Below the pieces are notes generated by a model that made no database searches, was not told the DNA's origin, and saw only the letters and a list, made by a program, of their open reading frames with translations. 64,000 bases of DNA, taken from NCBI RefSeq assembly GCF_040802235.1, contig NC_133156.1, positions 139,731,173 to 139,795,172 on the forward strand. Reading direction: 5' to 3'. The first letter of the stretch is position 1; each line of letters opens with the position of its first letter. The DNA comes from Manis javanica (lineage: Eukaryota; Chordata; Mammalia; Pholidota; Manidae). Of this stretch, positions 1 through 12,672 are shown piece after piece. Position numbers and translations under genes: made by a program.

Positions 1-3000
1 CTTAGTTCTAGGTCAATTACACCAGGCGACCTGAAAGCATAGTTTTGATAAAGAGCCTTTGCCAAACGGGTTCCATGGAGGTGACTGGTTTCTAAAAGAG
101 CAAGAAAAAAAAAAGGAAGATTAAGGAGACTGTGAGGGAAGGAGGAAGAATTGCAGATTCATATGTTATAGGCTCCAAATTTTGAATGAATCAGTCAATG
201 AGGTGTATACAGGAGAAGGCACGGGAATATTAGAGCAGGAAGAACAAGACAGTGCCAGGCAGGGCAGCAAGCACTGGTTGTACAAGTCCTCTATCATGGC
301 CATCAGCCAAGTACCCAAAACTGAGTTTAACAAACATTTAGAAAACAAACAGAGGGATACACCACGGATAAAACTGATCTAATAAATTCTTAGTTCAACT
401 GGTTTTTCTCTCAATTTCAGATTTCAGAGGAAGGAATTGATACACCCAAGTCTTGTGCTGCTTCAGGTGCAAAGCTGAGGGACCCAACATTTATATTAAT
501 AATTCCATTGGCTACATTTCTGTTTCAAGGTGAGTGGCCAGCCTGCTCCTCGGCTACAAGCTGAACTCCATGTTCATTTCCTAAATGTCAAGTAAAATGA
601 CAAAGAGCTGATCTCATCCACTGTCGCTGGTGCCATCCAGCCCTTCATATCTAGATGGTGACCAATTATATGCATCCCACACCAGCACTGGCTGGTCACC
701 TCTTCCATTTCTCCTCCCCATCAGTTGTTCTGGTTTCTCCATGGCATTTTGACCTGTTCTAATGGCCGATTTGGAAGACAGAGCACTCAGGTTTCCTGTC
801 ACTTCAGAGATCTCATAGGGAAGTTGAGCTCTTCCTGTCACAGGTCAACAAATATGCCCACAATGTGCCAGGAATCATTCTAAGACCTAGGGAAAGATTC
901 TCTTGACCAGGTAAGAGGGAATTTCATTCACTCCTTTCAACCTTGAGCAACTAAATGCCCCAGGGAAGACTCTGCCCTGGCTTAGAAGAGAGATACAACT
1001 TGTTCAAAGCATGCTCCCTGATGAGCTTCCACCATCAGCAACTCTGCCCACCTCTGTTCATGAGCCACTAGGGGGCTGGCTTGTATCCCCTGAGGCTTTT
1101 CAACCTAGAGAGAGTTGGGAGCTCCAGGTACACTGTAATGGGTACAAGAGAGGGCAGTATGCTTTCCTTTTTTTGATAGTCAACCCTTGACATTGAATGA
1201 GATTCCACTTCTCTCTGGATTCGGGGAGGACTTTCTTGAGAAACTGACTTCCAATTACATAATTACTCCCTCTGCTAAAAGACTAACTGTAACATTCATT
1301 AAGAACCTGTAAGAGAGCAAACTGAGAAAAAGCTAATAAGGTATTTTAAATGATTATGTATCCATAATCTAACAATTCCAAACAGACTCAAAGTCATAGT
1401 TAGATGGTTAAATCAACAACAAAAAACTATTAAATTCTTAATTCAGCAATTTACAGGGCATAGCATTTTGTTTTAGTTTCTGATAATTTTGTATTACCTG
1501 GGAATCTCAGCAATAGTACTAACAGACAATAGTCCTTAGTCTCCTAGAAATGAACCTAAACATTTTATCATCCTCTTATTTTAAACATGACGCCACCTGT
1601 CTATACTGGCTCCAATTAAATGAGAAAGTAAAAATACAGAGTACAACTACAACAAAAGATTACTGGAAAAAGGAGTGCATAAACCAAAGCTTTTCTCTGT
1701 TGATTTATTGTGAAGTGACAAGTATATGTTCTTCCATTAAAGTAATTACAAATCAGTAAATGTGTAAGCCATCTCAGCTTGGAGAATTGACTGTCCTAAG
1801 TAATTGAACATTTACCAGTAGAATCAAGTGGCAGGAAAGAAAGATCAAATACTCTAGTCCAATAATTCCTCTAAAAGTTACAGAGAGACTTTAATAAGGA
1901 ACTAGGTATGCAGTTTAGCTCAGCATTAATGGCTTTTTCATAGTCTCTCTTCTGAACCCCAGACCTCTGAGTTACATTGAGCAACAATGGTATAAAAATG
2001 ATAACCCAACTTTAATTTAAAACACTTAAATGTGATGACTTTGGAAACTAGAGTGCTCTCAGGTATAAGCCTGAACTGCTGCAGGAGACAGAAGCAGGCA
2101 GATGGTTAAGAATCCGGGTGGAACCACACCACCAGGTTTGAATCCCAGCCACCATTTACTACTCGGAAACTTTGAGCAAATTCTGTAGCCATCCTGAGCA
2201 TCACTGCATGGTGGTTGTAAAGATTATGTAAGACTACCTATGGGCAGTGTCTCCACGTGCAACACCATAAAGAGAATTCAAATGCCCACTGTTACTGGGC
2301 CAGGGATAACACCAGGTGCTACAGGGATACAGAACAGCCACCACACAACTGCAGGAAGCCAGAGAAAAGGTCATTTTCAAATTCATAATTTTCCAGTCAA
2401 GACTTTCTACTTAAAACACAGGGTACCAACATTTACATTTTATTTTGTGTTTAATCCATTTCACAGAAATGTGAGGGAAGTACAGTATGGAAGTGGGGCA
2501 AACAAGCTGGCAAAACCATCAACTACGGACCACCTGGTTTTGAGCATTCAGTTGTGTGCATGTGTTTTTAATTGCAGTGTGTGTTTTTTTTCCTAAGCCC
2601 TTAAACTATTTTTTAAAGAAGGAAAATTTTTTTCCTTAAGGTTATAACTAGCACACAAAGAACCACAGCTACTTGCCTCTCTTCTCCTTGACACACACTG
2701 ACCACTGCCTCAGAGCATAAGGTCTAAGCAGCTAACCTTTGAGCCCTTACTATGGGCTATGCATGGTTCCTAAGCTCTTTACGTGCAATAAAAAAGACTC
2801 AAGCAGCACTCAAAAATACCGGCCATTACCATTATTTCTAAATGTTTTCTTTAGTGTTAGACTCTTTTCCCTCAACAAAATCTTATCCACAACTGCGTAC
2901 AAAATAGGAAAGAAGGAAAAAAAGTAGCAGAGCTGCTTCAGGTGTGGGGAGACCTGGCTGATGGTTCCCCTATTCCACACTGGGCATTCCTGTCTCCCCA

Positions 3001-4927
3001 GGCTGGAGTCCGGTACCTCTGAGAATATGCCATCTCCTTGGCAAAGAAATACAGCAGAATCTGAGCCAATGCAACAGTTAATGACCCTGAGGCTGGCCAG
3101 AGGCAAGAGGAGCCAGAAGTGCGGGGCAAACATTCCCTGCTCAAATGCCACCTACTGCCAGAGGAGCACGGAGAATTGTGAGCTCCTCCTATAGAGAGAG
3201 CAGCAGGGCCTCTTCTGCTTCCTCCCCTGCCTTCTCCAGACTTCTGTGCCTCTTCCCTGTCTAATATTCTGCTTCTGACAGTGTCTTTCCCATAATATTG
3301 TGTACAAATGTTTAGTTCATGAGTCTCAATATGCAAATACTTAAAAAGAAATAGTAAAAATGGCTACCAAAAAATTCTTCCCACCCTTACCCAGTCCATG
3401 GGTTTTCTTCTGCGGTTGTCCATTTGTTTTTTGTTGCCAAATGTGACTTGTTACCACTTGCTATTATCTCAAAGGGTATCTTGGTTTCTCTCTTACTGAA
3501 AGTTCAGGGTAGGTAAGAAACCTGTCCCCACCCTAGATTTGACAACTGATTTTAAAACTTTGTTTTTTCCAAACTTGACTGGCAAAGAAGGGAAACTATG
3601 CTCCTAAGTCCTTGGAAGCTATGTTTTGCAGAAGTTTTCCATAACTTGATCCTTGAATCACATTCTTCCACCGCTGCACCCCAATCACAATCCCATAGGC
3701 TGGACCTGAGGAAAGAATTCTCTCTGGGCTCTCAGTGCTGGCTTGGCACAACTTGAACTTGATGCATTGGAAGGAAAAATTCCTGACAATTATGTTAAGC
3801 ACCTTTCCTCCTCCCAAACCAGGTTTTTTTCCAGCTTTGGTCTCTGCCAAACTAAGGCAGAGAGAAGGGAAGAGAATCATATAAGGTTCAAGTGAACACA
3901 CCCACAGGAAATACTTGGCTAATTCTATGATAATCCAAGGTGCAGAAAGGTTGAAAAAATGAGTTCATTTTCCAAACTTTTGAGAGTGGGAGGTAGTCAA
4001 TCACAGAATTCTGGACTGGGAAGGGCCTTAGGGATCAGCTACTCCAACACCTTATCCGATGGATGAGGACACAAGTCCGGAGTGGCTGTGGCTTCCAGGC
4101 ACACCGTTCCAGCAGAATGATGTCTAGAACTCCCAGAACCTTCCTGTTTCCACTACACCCAACAACTTGCTGTGTGAATCAAATCAAAGCAGTGCTAGCA
4201 CCTGCCAACTTCCCATAAACGCTACAGAACCTGGAGCCCAAACTCTTGTGTTTGTGCACGGGCATGCTCCCAAAATTCTCTGGCGGGCTCACACCCCTGG
4301 GGTGGCCACCAGAGAAATCCAGGAACGCGAACGCGCTCACGACTAAGCAGCAGCGATGTTCGTCTTCGCGGACCTGGGACCGTCGAAAGGATGGGAGGGG
4401 AAACACCCTTCATTGCAAGGGTTGGGGCCCCGCTTCCAGCACAGAGGGCGGAGACACTAAGTCCCTGGTACTGCTGCTCTCGTCCCTGGTGACATTTTTG
4501 TTAAAAAGCTAGTTTTCTCTGTTAGCGTGTCTCGGTTGCTGCGAAGGTGTGGGCCACATCCTCTGTCAGCGAAGTGCGAAACCCGTCAACTTCCCTCCGA
4601 CAACAACCGAGTTCTCAAGCGTGGACACGGAGAAGGGGCAAGGGCCGCAGGGCCCGACCCCAGCCGCGGCCTGGGCCCCCACCGCAGCCCGGACCGCCCG
4701 CACACGGGCTTTCTCTTTCCAGGAACCGGCGCCCCGCGCCTCGGCAGGCCGCTCGCGGCCTCGACCCGAACAGCTCTGCCTCCCGAGGGTGTGGTTCCCT
4801 ATTGCGATGTGCCGCTCGGGCCCCGCACCTCCTGCCCCGCTGGAGCTGCGCCGACCGCCGGCGAAGCACAGAACGCCCCGGGTTTCTGCCGGCGGCCCCC
4901 GCGTCTCCCCACCGGCCCTGCACCTAC
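1..4927 (-). other. OTULINL: OTULINL intron 1 (partial)
   Basis: This stretch lies downstream of the exon 1 donor on the minus strand and runs off the window. No sequence resembling exon 2 (which I expect to encode a hydrophobic membrane segment) was found on the minus strand, so the intron continues past position 1. It holds a MIR fragment near 2,120-2,240 and otherwise unique AT-rich sequence. The open frames in it are short, overlap on both strands and show no recognisable protein. The intron assignment follows from the exon 1 call. Confidence 0.75.
2105..2245 (+). mobile_element. MIR SINE fragment
   Basis: The core reads as a diverged MIR: a 'ggtttgaatcccagcc' box, then a stretch corresponding to 'accatttactact', then a degraded middle with 'ggttgtaaagattatgtaa'. 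It lies in sense orientation inside OTULINL intron 1. Confidence 0.6.
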
Positions 4928-4997
4928 CTGCGGCGGGCGCGCGAGGACGCTCCCGCTCCCGTGCCCGTGCCCGCGGGGGGCTCCTCCCCTCCGCCAT
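4928..4997 (-). CDS. OTULINL: OTULINL exon 1 coding part (start codon to donor)
   Basis: OTULINL (FAM105A) is the membrane-associated, catalytically inactive paralogue of the linear-ubiquitin deubiquitinase OTULIN. On the minus strand an ATG at 4,997 opens a 23-codon frame plus one base, beginning MAEGRSPPRARARERERPRA and ending APAA. It stops at a strong donor (CAG|GTAGGT, intron starting at 4,927). From memory, human OTULINL begins with a very similar Arg/Glu-rich stretch, and its residue 22-23 region also runs APAAG into the next exon. The split codon (phase 1, G first) fits that. The CpG island around it, and TRIO lying upstream in the same orientation, support the assignment. Exon 2 (transmembrane segment) and the OTU-like domain are outside the window. 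The family has an inactive OTU fold; this exon says nothing about catalysis. Confidence 0.85.
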
Positions 4998-5194
4998 GCC
5001 GGCCGCACGCTGCGGGCAGGCACGGAGCCTCCACCCGTGGGTCAGTCAGACGCCGCGGCCGCCCCACGGCGCCCGGGCTCGGTTCCCCGCCTCAGGCGGA
5101 GCGGGACGCGAGGGGCGGGACGACGGGCCCGCTCCCGCCCTGGACACCCGGGGCCGACTGACGTGCCGAACCGCCAATGGGAGGCGGCCGCGAC

Positions 5195-5240
5195 GGGGTG
5201 GGCGGGGCCTAGGGGCGGGGGTGGGCGGGGTGGGCGGGGC
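5195..5240 (+). promoter_or_regulatory. GC-box cluster / potential G-quadruplex
   Basis: About nine runs of three to five G sit within 46 bases on the plus strand, separated by one to four bases. The run contains several overlapping Sp/KLF-type GC boxes. It lies about 200 bp upstream of the OTULINL start codon. The spacing meets the usual G4 pattern, with the G-rich strand being the template strand of OTULINL. Confidence 0.7.
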
Positions 5241-5450
5241 TTCCGTGCCGTCTGGTCACCAGCGAGGCTGCCTGCTGGCCTCGTAGCGTTCCCAGTTGGA
5301 GCGCGGGGAGCTGCTCCTGGGACCAGACGCTCCCTTGGGGGCCTGGGAATTGCACCTGGACGGATCCTGCCATCTCCCTGGCACTTTACATCGGAGACCC
5401 ATTGAGTGGGAAGGAAAGAAACCCTGTGGGTGGGATGATGGCGGAAAGGG

Positions 5451-6110
5451 ACCGGAGCCTTTTTCCTCCCCACAGCAAGATTTCAGGAAGGTTTCTATCG
5501 CTGGCCCGCACGTTAAACCGATGGTCGGTCACGGCCGTGGGAGGGCGAGGCTGGTATCCTCCCAGGGCCTGTTCCACTGGAAGGGGCGCATTTTCTGACC
5601 TTCATTACCCCCTGGGTCTGCAGAACGGGGCTGTGCTTACTTAGAACTTAGTTTAGTTTAGGAGTGGGAATATATGTGTTAGTGACAAAATTAATCCCCT
5701 GATAAAAGTCTTTCATCAAAAGGAAAAAATATGGAATAGCGAACAGTAAAAACAAACAGCCCAACAATAAAAAGGCACTTACAACAAGGTCCTTTTGCCC
5801 TTTTCAGAAGAAAAAGGAAGAAAATGAAAATTCTAGTGAACCCTTCCTCTTTCTCCAGATACGCAATTCCAGAGACAAACAGGCTTGCATGTGATTATGT
5901 TCTGGCACTTTTTAAAACAGACATTCCATAACTAAAGAAAGATGTGGAAAATACCCTGGAATTTTAGGTGGTTCCAGTGTGCTTAAGGCAATGTCTACAA
6001 ATAACTGAATCACTTTACCCCTTTTCTGAACCTCAAAGCAAATGACAGAGGAACATAAGTTTTTGGCAACTCCAGCAAAATTCTGAATCAGAGCAACAGC
6101 AATGAATAAT
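5451..6110. other. Intergenic, nothing recognised
   Basis: AT-rich sequence just upstream of the OTULINL promoter. No gene, RNA or clear repeat was recognised. A divergent noncoding transcript could begin in 5.3-5.7 kb, but the sequence does not show it. Confidence 0.4.
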
Positions 6111-6325
6111 GATAGGCATTTACTGACAGCCGACAGCTGGTTAGGCACTCTGGTAATCCTTTTACTAATATTTTACATATTATTTCACCTAATAATCCTC
6201 ACACTGGCCCATGAGATAGATACTGTTATCACCTCCAGTTTATAGATGAGGAAATTGGCTCAGTAAATTCAAGTACAGAGTTGAACCTAGGTCTGATCTC
6301 TCAATCACCGCACCGTTCTGCAACC
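6111..6325 (-). mobile_element. MIR SINE, antisense
   Basis: Reads as reverse-strand MIR: 'cctcacactggccca', then 'tgagatagatactgttatc', 'gatgaggaaattggctcag' and 'gaacctaggtctgatc', all in the expected order. Confidence 0.8.
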
Positions 6326-6799
6326 CGTGATTCACAGAAGGTAATAAAAATGTTTCCCAACTTTGCTGCATGTTTAGAAAAAATCCCTTTTATCCAAATC
6401 ATATTTTAACAGAGAGGAGTACTTTCTACAGCCATAAACCATAGCTTGCATTATAGAGCCATGTTATTCATACAAAATAAACGACTTAAAATTGCTGTGC
6501 CTAATTAATCCTAAACAAATTTAAGAGCAGTAATGAGTACAAATTGTCTATGCTAGAAGCTGAAAATACCAGGGCTAATTTCTTGTGGTAATAATAAAAT
6601 AAAATTTACTGAAGTCCTTTAACCACAAAACAAATTAGCCAGTAACCTTCCCCTCCTCCCACAAGAAAATATTTATGAACACAACTGTTTGGACCCAGCC
6701 TAAAACCCTTTCCGTTAGTTCACAGGCAAGATTTTGTGGTTTGCTGTAATGTTCTCTGTTACTCCAAAAGTGGAGTGGGAGTCCTCATAGTACGGTAGT

Positions 6800-7020
6800 C
6801 ACAGACCTAGACCTTGGAGCCAGACTGCCTGGCTTGGCTGCATGCTAGCCACATGGTCTTGCACAATTATTCCTTTTTTTGCCTCAGTTTCCTCATATGT
6901 AAAATGGAGCTCATATGACTACCTGCCTCAAGGGGTTGTTATGGAGATGCAGTGATTAAATATGTCCAAAAGCCTTAGGGTAATATTTGGCACATATTAA
7001 ACACCATATAAATTGAGTCA
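6800..7020 (+). mobile_element. MIR SINE, sense
   Basis: Contains 'ggagccagactgcctgg', 'tgcctcagtttcctcat', 'gtaaaatggagctcat' and 'ggttgttatggagatg', ending in a 'ggcacatattaaacacc' tail. This is a nearly complete MIR. Confidence 0.85.
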
Positions 7021-7094
7021 GATAAAGAACATGACTCTGATTGGCTTCCAGGTCTACCCACTTGTGATTTACTACATATCTTAATAATTCAAAA

Positions 7095-7190
7095 TTTTAA
7101 AATAATACCTAGATTGTGAACTTTTTGAGAGCAAGAACGCTGATCTAGAATCCCCAGCATCTGGCTCAGAGCTTGAATATCTGCGAATGG
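7095..7190 (+). mobile_element. L2-like 3' end fragment
   Basis: The pattern 'attgtgaactttttgagagcaag' (diverged), 'ccccagcatctggctcag' and 'gcttgaatatctg' matches the 3' end of old L2 LINEs. Confidence 0.45.
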
Positions 7191-8004
7191 GTAAACTGAG
7201 AGTATGGTGTCAGGTCAGCTAAAGGTTGCATTCAACTAAGACCCTATAAGCTGAAATGTTGACACAAATTATTGCACTCCTCAAAGTAGTGACCTTAGAA
7301 CAACCGAAAACAGGCAGTCCCTGGCGCCCAGGCTGGAAGTCACTTGTGATGGTGGACAGTTGAAACTGAGTGGCTGGGGCGATGGCTACTCCCGTAGTCA
7401 CGTGGAGGATCCTGATTGGGCCCAAATCAGGGGAGAGAAAAAGAGAGAGAGAGGAAAGAAGGAAATAACAGAAATAAAGAAACCTGGTCAACAGCACCTA
7501 GCAAATATTTTCTTAGAATTTTTGTTATCATAAAGTTTTCTTGACCGTTTGAACTCTGAAAATGAAATGTGAACATCCAGAACCACTGAGGACATTGCAA
7601 AATGTATTTTCCATTGCTATGCCAAACCTTTCGTTTTACTCAAGGGTCATTCATTCGTATCCAGGTCAGTCTCAGACTAGGACATGCTGATGTTAATTTT
7701 GAGAACAGTGGAACCCATTAGACATTTGGGCAGTAATTGCAATCTTCATTTCGATTGAGGGTTTTCTTGGTTGACTGACCTCCAATTAAACATCCTCCTC
7801 TAAAAGGGAGGTTACACAGGCAGTTGCTATAAATCTTGCACCAAGAATAGTGTGTGGCACATGGAAGGTACTTATGCAATATTTATTGAATAAAAATATG
7901 AGTGAATTGTGAGTCAAGGCAATGAATGAACTTACTACTAAGAATAAGTGAAATTTTCCTACCTGTACTCATTTTCAACTGTCCTTATCCAAATTCATTG
8001 TCTT

Positions 8005-8900
8005 TTTTTTTTTCTGGTGGCTAATTAGATGTAGCATGAAATTACCATTTTAACCATTTTGAAGTAAACAGCTTAGTACTATAAATACATTCACATTGTT
8101 TTACAACTATCACCAACCATTCCTCTCCAGAAGGTTTTTTATCTTCCCAAACTGAAACTTATACCCATTAAACAGGAACTCCTCATTCCTCACCATCTCT
8201 CACCCCTAGCCCCTAGCAACCTCAATCTTTCTGTCTTTGTTTACTTTCTGAATTTGACTACTCTGGCTACCTTATGTTCATGGAATCATACAATATTTGT
8301 CCTTTTGTGAATGGTTTATTTCACTCAGCATAAAAATGTGTTCAAGATTCATTCATGTTGTAGCACATGGCAGGATTTCCTTTTTTAAGGCTGAGTAATA
8401 TTTCAGAGCATGTATATATCTTGTTTTGTTTATCCCTTCATTCATCAATAGACAGGTTGCTTCTACCTTCTGACTATTGTAAATAATGCTGTTGTAAACA
8501 CAGATTTACAAATATCTGTTTGATCTCCACTTTTAATTCTTTTGGGTATAAACCCAGAAGTGGAATTGGTAGATCATACAGCAATCCTATGTTTAACCTT
8601 TTAAGGCACAGCCATATTATTTTCCACAGCAGAAAAAACTCCCACCAATAATGCATAATGATTCCAATTTCTCCATTCTCACCAACACATCATTTTATAC
8701 TTTTTTAAACAATAGCCATCCTAATGGGTGTGAAGTGATACCTCATTGAAGTTTTGACTTGTTTTGCCCTAATTATTAGGAATGTTCAACACCTCTTCAT
8801 ATGCTTATTAGACATATAAATGGAGAAATGTTTGAAGAAATGTCATTTAAGTCCTTTGACTTCATTGTCTTTGAAAACATCATGCCATCATTGTTGATAC
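8005..8900 (-). mobile_element. L1 3' end (ORF2 tail and 3'UTR), antisense
   Basis: Read left to right this is the reverse complement of an old L1 3' part: 3'UTR sequence ('aaattaccattttaaccatt') then ORF2 tail including 'catggaatcatacaatat', 'ggctgagtaatatt', 'ttgggtataaacccagaagtgg' and 'atgggtgtgaagtgatacctc'. Frames are broken. It is 5'-truncated at about 8,900. Confidence 0.85.
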
Positions 8901-9109
8901 CAATAAAAATTAAAATTTGAGAAAGCTTTGTCTTCCTACTTCCATTCTTCATCATATATGAACATATGTTGCTTATTTACATGACATCACACAATAACTA
9001 CAACTCTTTTTTTTGAATAACCAGCAAACTTTTTATTCCAAAATCAGTTGGGGTGAATTTTTCTAATAGAGGACAACATGAATAGAATTGCCAGCTTCTG
9101 TTAAAGGCT

Positions 9110-9255
9110 CTGCATGTATTAATGAATTCAACCTTCCATTTGAGATATGTACTGTTACTATTCCCAGTATACAAAGATACTGAGACACAAAGTTAAAGTA
9201 ACTTGTGTTAGATCATTCAGACAATAAATGGCAGCCTGGGAATTTGAACCCAGCT
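9110..9255 (-). mobile_element. MIR SINE, antisense
   Basis: Shows 'tactgttactattcccag', 'gatactgagacacaaagtta', 'agtaacttgtgttagatcat' and 'tggcagcctgggaatttgaa', the reverse-strand MIR series. Confidence 0.8.
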
Positions 9256-12200
9256 TTAAGGGCCATATGGATATATCCCCTTAAAAAAAATCACTTCTCA
9301 GGAACTCAGTGATTCCCTAAAGTCCATGCCTGATCTATTTCCTGGATGAGCAGAGGCTAGAACCATGGCAATATGCCACTCCAGGGCATGATGGGATGCC
9401 CCATGTCACCATCACAGCATGAAAGTGAGCAAATGCTACACGTGATGAACCTAGTGTGAGGCCAGGACCCAAAGTGGCATTTCACAAGCAATGCTGAGAA
9501 ATCCTGAAGGTCAAGACAGGAATAGGGAAGCCAAGGTGTGTAGCCTAAACAGGCAGAGATACCCGGAGAGTCCTTCAGAGAGGGACTGACATGGTTAGAG
9601 CAGAGGCAGCCCTCAAAGCCCCTGAAGCTGTCCAGAGGGCACTGGCAGAAGTTTGTGACTCCCTAGAGTTTTTAAGCTATCCAAGTTGGGGCGTCATCTT
9701 GGTAGTTTGTAAACTGGCCCCATGCACAGAGGGCAAGAGAGACTGGAGGAAGAGGCGGACCACTCCAGACTGGCAGTTTTTACAAGCAAGGGAATTTAAG
9801 AGGCTCATCTTGGGTGACTGCAAGACAAGATGTCCACACTTGCCTGCCAGGATCTTAAGTTTTTATAGAGGCTTAATGGGGTTGAGTCACTGCACCATCC
9901 AGATGGTCTCGACAACACCTTGCTCTCTCAAGATTATGTCCTTGGAACAGCTTCCATTGCAGGAACAATAGGCAGGGCATACATTCTAGGGACAGGGCGG
10001 GTGAAGAGCCTCTGATAATCCAGGTCTGGCTCAAGGGTCAACCAGTCACGTCCTCTCAATTACCTCCTCCAGCACATGCTACAATTTAAAATGAGTTCCT
10101 TAGTCTGGGACTTTGTCTACTATGAGAATACTATTAATCAACTAAATTACAACACCTCCTTAACAGTCACACTTAGTGTCCACAAGCCTTGGCTCTTTTG
10201 AAAGGCAGATGTGGATAAGGAGAGTGCCAAGAGGGCCTAAGAACTGGTTACAGGGACAGAGGAGGTCAGCGGAGAGCTGCACAGGGAACTGAAAGGTGCG
10301 GGGGTGGTGTGTGTGGAGAAGAACTTCATGATTTTGTGTAGGTCCAGACCAGAACTCAGCATTTCCTTAGTTTTTATTTTTAACCAATTAGATGGCTTCA
10401 CTCTTTCTCAAATTCCTGACATCTGTCCTGGCCGCAGTTTGCAGGCACAGAGCTCTGCTTGCTCCCATCTGGCCTTGACCTTGGCCATTGCACTGCCTGG
10501 GTGTGCTTTCCCTCTCCCTTCACCTGGCAGACCCGCTCTGCTCAAGCCTGCCCTCCTTTGCAAAGCAATTCTGGACCACCTGCAATGAGTCAGCAGCCTG
10601 CTCCACCACCCTCCCAGTACCCCCACTGCCCCCAGTGTGCTGGGAGCTACTTGTCCAAGTCCTCACCCCTTCCCACAGTTGACTGTGAGCTCCTGAGGCC
10701 AAGGACGAAGATCTCCGTCTCCTCTGGGTCTCCTGCTCATTGTCTGGTAGACACTGAATGTGTGCTTACAGCACCCAGAATGTAGGAATCATGCTTCTCT
10801 TGGAGGACTCACTGTGCAGTTGCCTCTCATCACCAGGCTCTCTGGGTCTGACCATAAATTCCTTCTTTCTTTACAAATGAGCTCTGAGTACTCAGATGTC
10901 CTTGTCAATGAATTTGCCTTTGGACAATGGCACTTCCTCCTTCATGCCTGTAAGCTTTTAATTGCAGGGTCAGCAGGAGGCTTGCCACATGAAATAGACA
11001 AATGAAAAAGCAATTTTACCATATAATTTTTTGGTTATATAAACATCTAGGGAGAGCCAACCTCTCTAAAACTGGTAGATACCTTACTGGGCTTGCAGCT
11101 CTGATTGATCAACAAATCATATTTTTTATATTTAGTTAAAGAAGAACAAACAAACAGCAGTCTTTATGGCTTTGTCTATCCCCACCCCACCATCATTTTT
11201 AGAAGTAAATACAGGAGTATGGAAGAAGACCTGATTGCTCTTTTTCTCTTGACTCATTTATTTTGCAGGATCCCTGGGCAAGCACACTCTGTTAGTTGTC
11301 TGCTTTTTGAGCCTAAAACTTTGCTTCAGGGCTGACATTTCACAGAGGGCATCTGGTGGAAGAGAGTGAATCTTGGAACCATCTAGATCTGGTTCCCTAC
11401 CATCAATTACTTGAATGATAATGGGAAATCGCTTACTCTTTCTGGACCTCAATTTCCTGGACTATGAAAGAATGGAACATACTAGATGATTTCTCACATC
11501 CTATCTAATCTGTTAATCATGATTCCGAGATGAAAACTGACCCAAACAGGTTGGTTTAAAACTTGTGGGGCCTCTAAATGATTACATATCAGGCAGCAAA
11601 TAAAACTTATAGTGTCAAAAATAGTGAATGACATTGGGAAGACTAATATTTCTTTTGGGGAAGAAATGTTCTTTCCTTCTATAGGGATCCCTGCTGTGTG
11701 AATTAGAGGTGCAATGGGGACCTGCTGCTCTGATTCATTTTGTCACTGAGCCATTTGTCACTATGAGGAAACAGCCTGCCTGATACTGAAATGTGTATGA
11801 AGGAGGTAGAACCAAGAAATGGAGAGAGAGAGCCCTAGCACATTGTTTAAACTCCTGGATTCAGCCACACCTGAAGCAGTAATACTCCTGTATCTTGCAG
11901 TTACATAAGCCCAAGAAAGCCCCTTCCTCCCATTTTTTTGTAGTTTGTCTATTTAAGATAGGTTCCTAATAGTTGCAACCAAAATAATACTAATATAGTG
12001 TAAGCAGTCAAATGTTGTAGAAAAAAATATTTATGCATGGAAAATATTTGAAAAATAAACCCCAAAATATTAATAGTTGTTATCATGGATGATTAAAGGC
12101 TATTTTTATTTTCTTTTTCATACCTTTCAATATTTTTCAAATTTTCCAAAATTTTAAATTACTGGTATAATGTCTAATGTTATTTTAACACACAATCCCC

Positions 12201-12311
12201 TAAAAAACTGGGAGGAACTTTTATATGTTATGGAGACTCTTGCCTCCCTTTTCTAACTTTTTTATTTGAAGTTGAGATTTGATACACTATTGATACTTCT
12301 TGTGGAAAGGG
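9256..12311. other. Intergenic, mostly unassigned
   Basis: A 126-codon open frame at 9,591-9,971 has no recognisable protein and lies in repeat-like sequence, so I do not call it a gene. A weak L2-like 3' tail is visible at about 10,688-10,790 ('gtgagctcctgaggccaagg'). The rest is unique AT-rich sequence without clear features. Confidence 0.4.
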
Positions 12312-12672
12312 TCATTGTTCAGGCCTTAAATTCTGTAATGGGGTGGGCAAACTTGCTGTAAAGGACTAGATAGTAAATATTTGAGGCTTTTTTGCCACAT
12401 ACCCTCTGTGGCAACCACTCAACTGTGCTGTTGCCTCTTGAAAGGAGCCCTAGATAATTCGTGAATGAATGAGCATAACTTGTGTTCCAATAAAAGTTTA
12501 TTTAGAAGTACTGAAATTCAAATTTCATATAATGTTCACATGTCACAAAACATTATGCTTTTGTTTACTTTTCCACCATTCCTAAATGTAAAAATCAATC
12601 TCAGCTCGCAAGCCTTAGGACATGGCTTCACATTCTGGGGTCACATTCTGCAGGATGTAGTTCGCTGACCCC
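12312..12672 (+). mobile_element. Nonautonomous hAT (MER1-group) DNA transposon
   Basis: Opens with a diverged 'gggcaaacttgctgtaaagg' and 'actagatagtaaatatttgagg', continues with 'gtggcaaccactcaactgtgc' (diverged) and 'gttccaataaaagtttattt', and closes with 'gtagttcgctgacccctt'. This order is that of the common eutherian hAT element beginning 'caggggtcggcaaactttttctg'. An extra ~100 bp of AT-rich sequence lies in its 3' half. Confidence 0.8.

Larger units (their letters stand above)
4300..5450 (-). promoter_or_regulatory. OTULINL: CpG-island promoter of OTULINL
   Basis: This is the only long GC-rich, CpG-dense block between the AT-rich flanks, and the OTULINL start codon sits inside it. On the upstream side of the minus-strand gene there is a CCAAT box at 5,174-5,178 and a run of GC boxes (gggcggggc type) between 5,195 and 5,240. 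No TATA box is seen, as is usual for CpG-island promoters with broad initiation. Long overlapping open frames on both strands here come from the base composition, not from coding. Such islands often also start a divergent transcript, here rightward from about 5.3 kb, but I see no direct evidence for one. The exact TSS cannot be read from sequence alone. Confidence 0.8.

Noticed and set aside
4527-5405. 292-codon plus-strand open frame through the CpG island
   Set aside because: Several overlapping frames on both strands are open here because stop codons are rare in GC-rich DNA. It is rich in Pro, Arg, Gly and Ala with no domain, and the real minus-strand OTULINL exon 1 overlaps it.
9591-9971. 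126-codon plus-strand open frame
   Set aside because: Composition looks like repeat-derived sequence and the peptide resembles nothing I know. No splice or promoter evidence.
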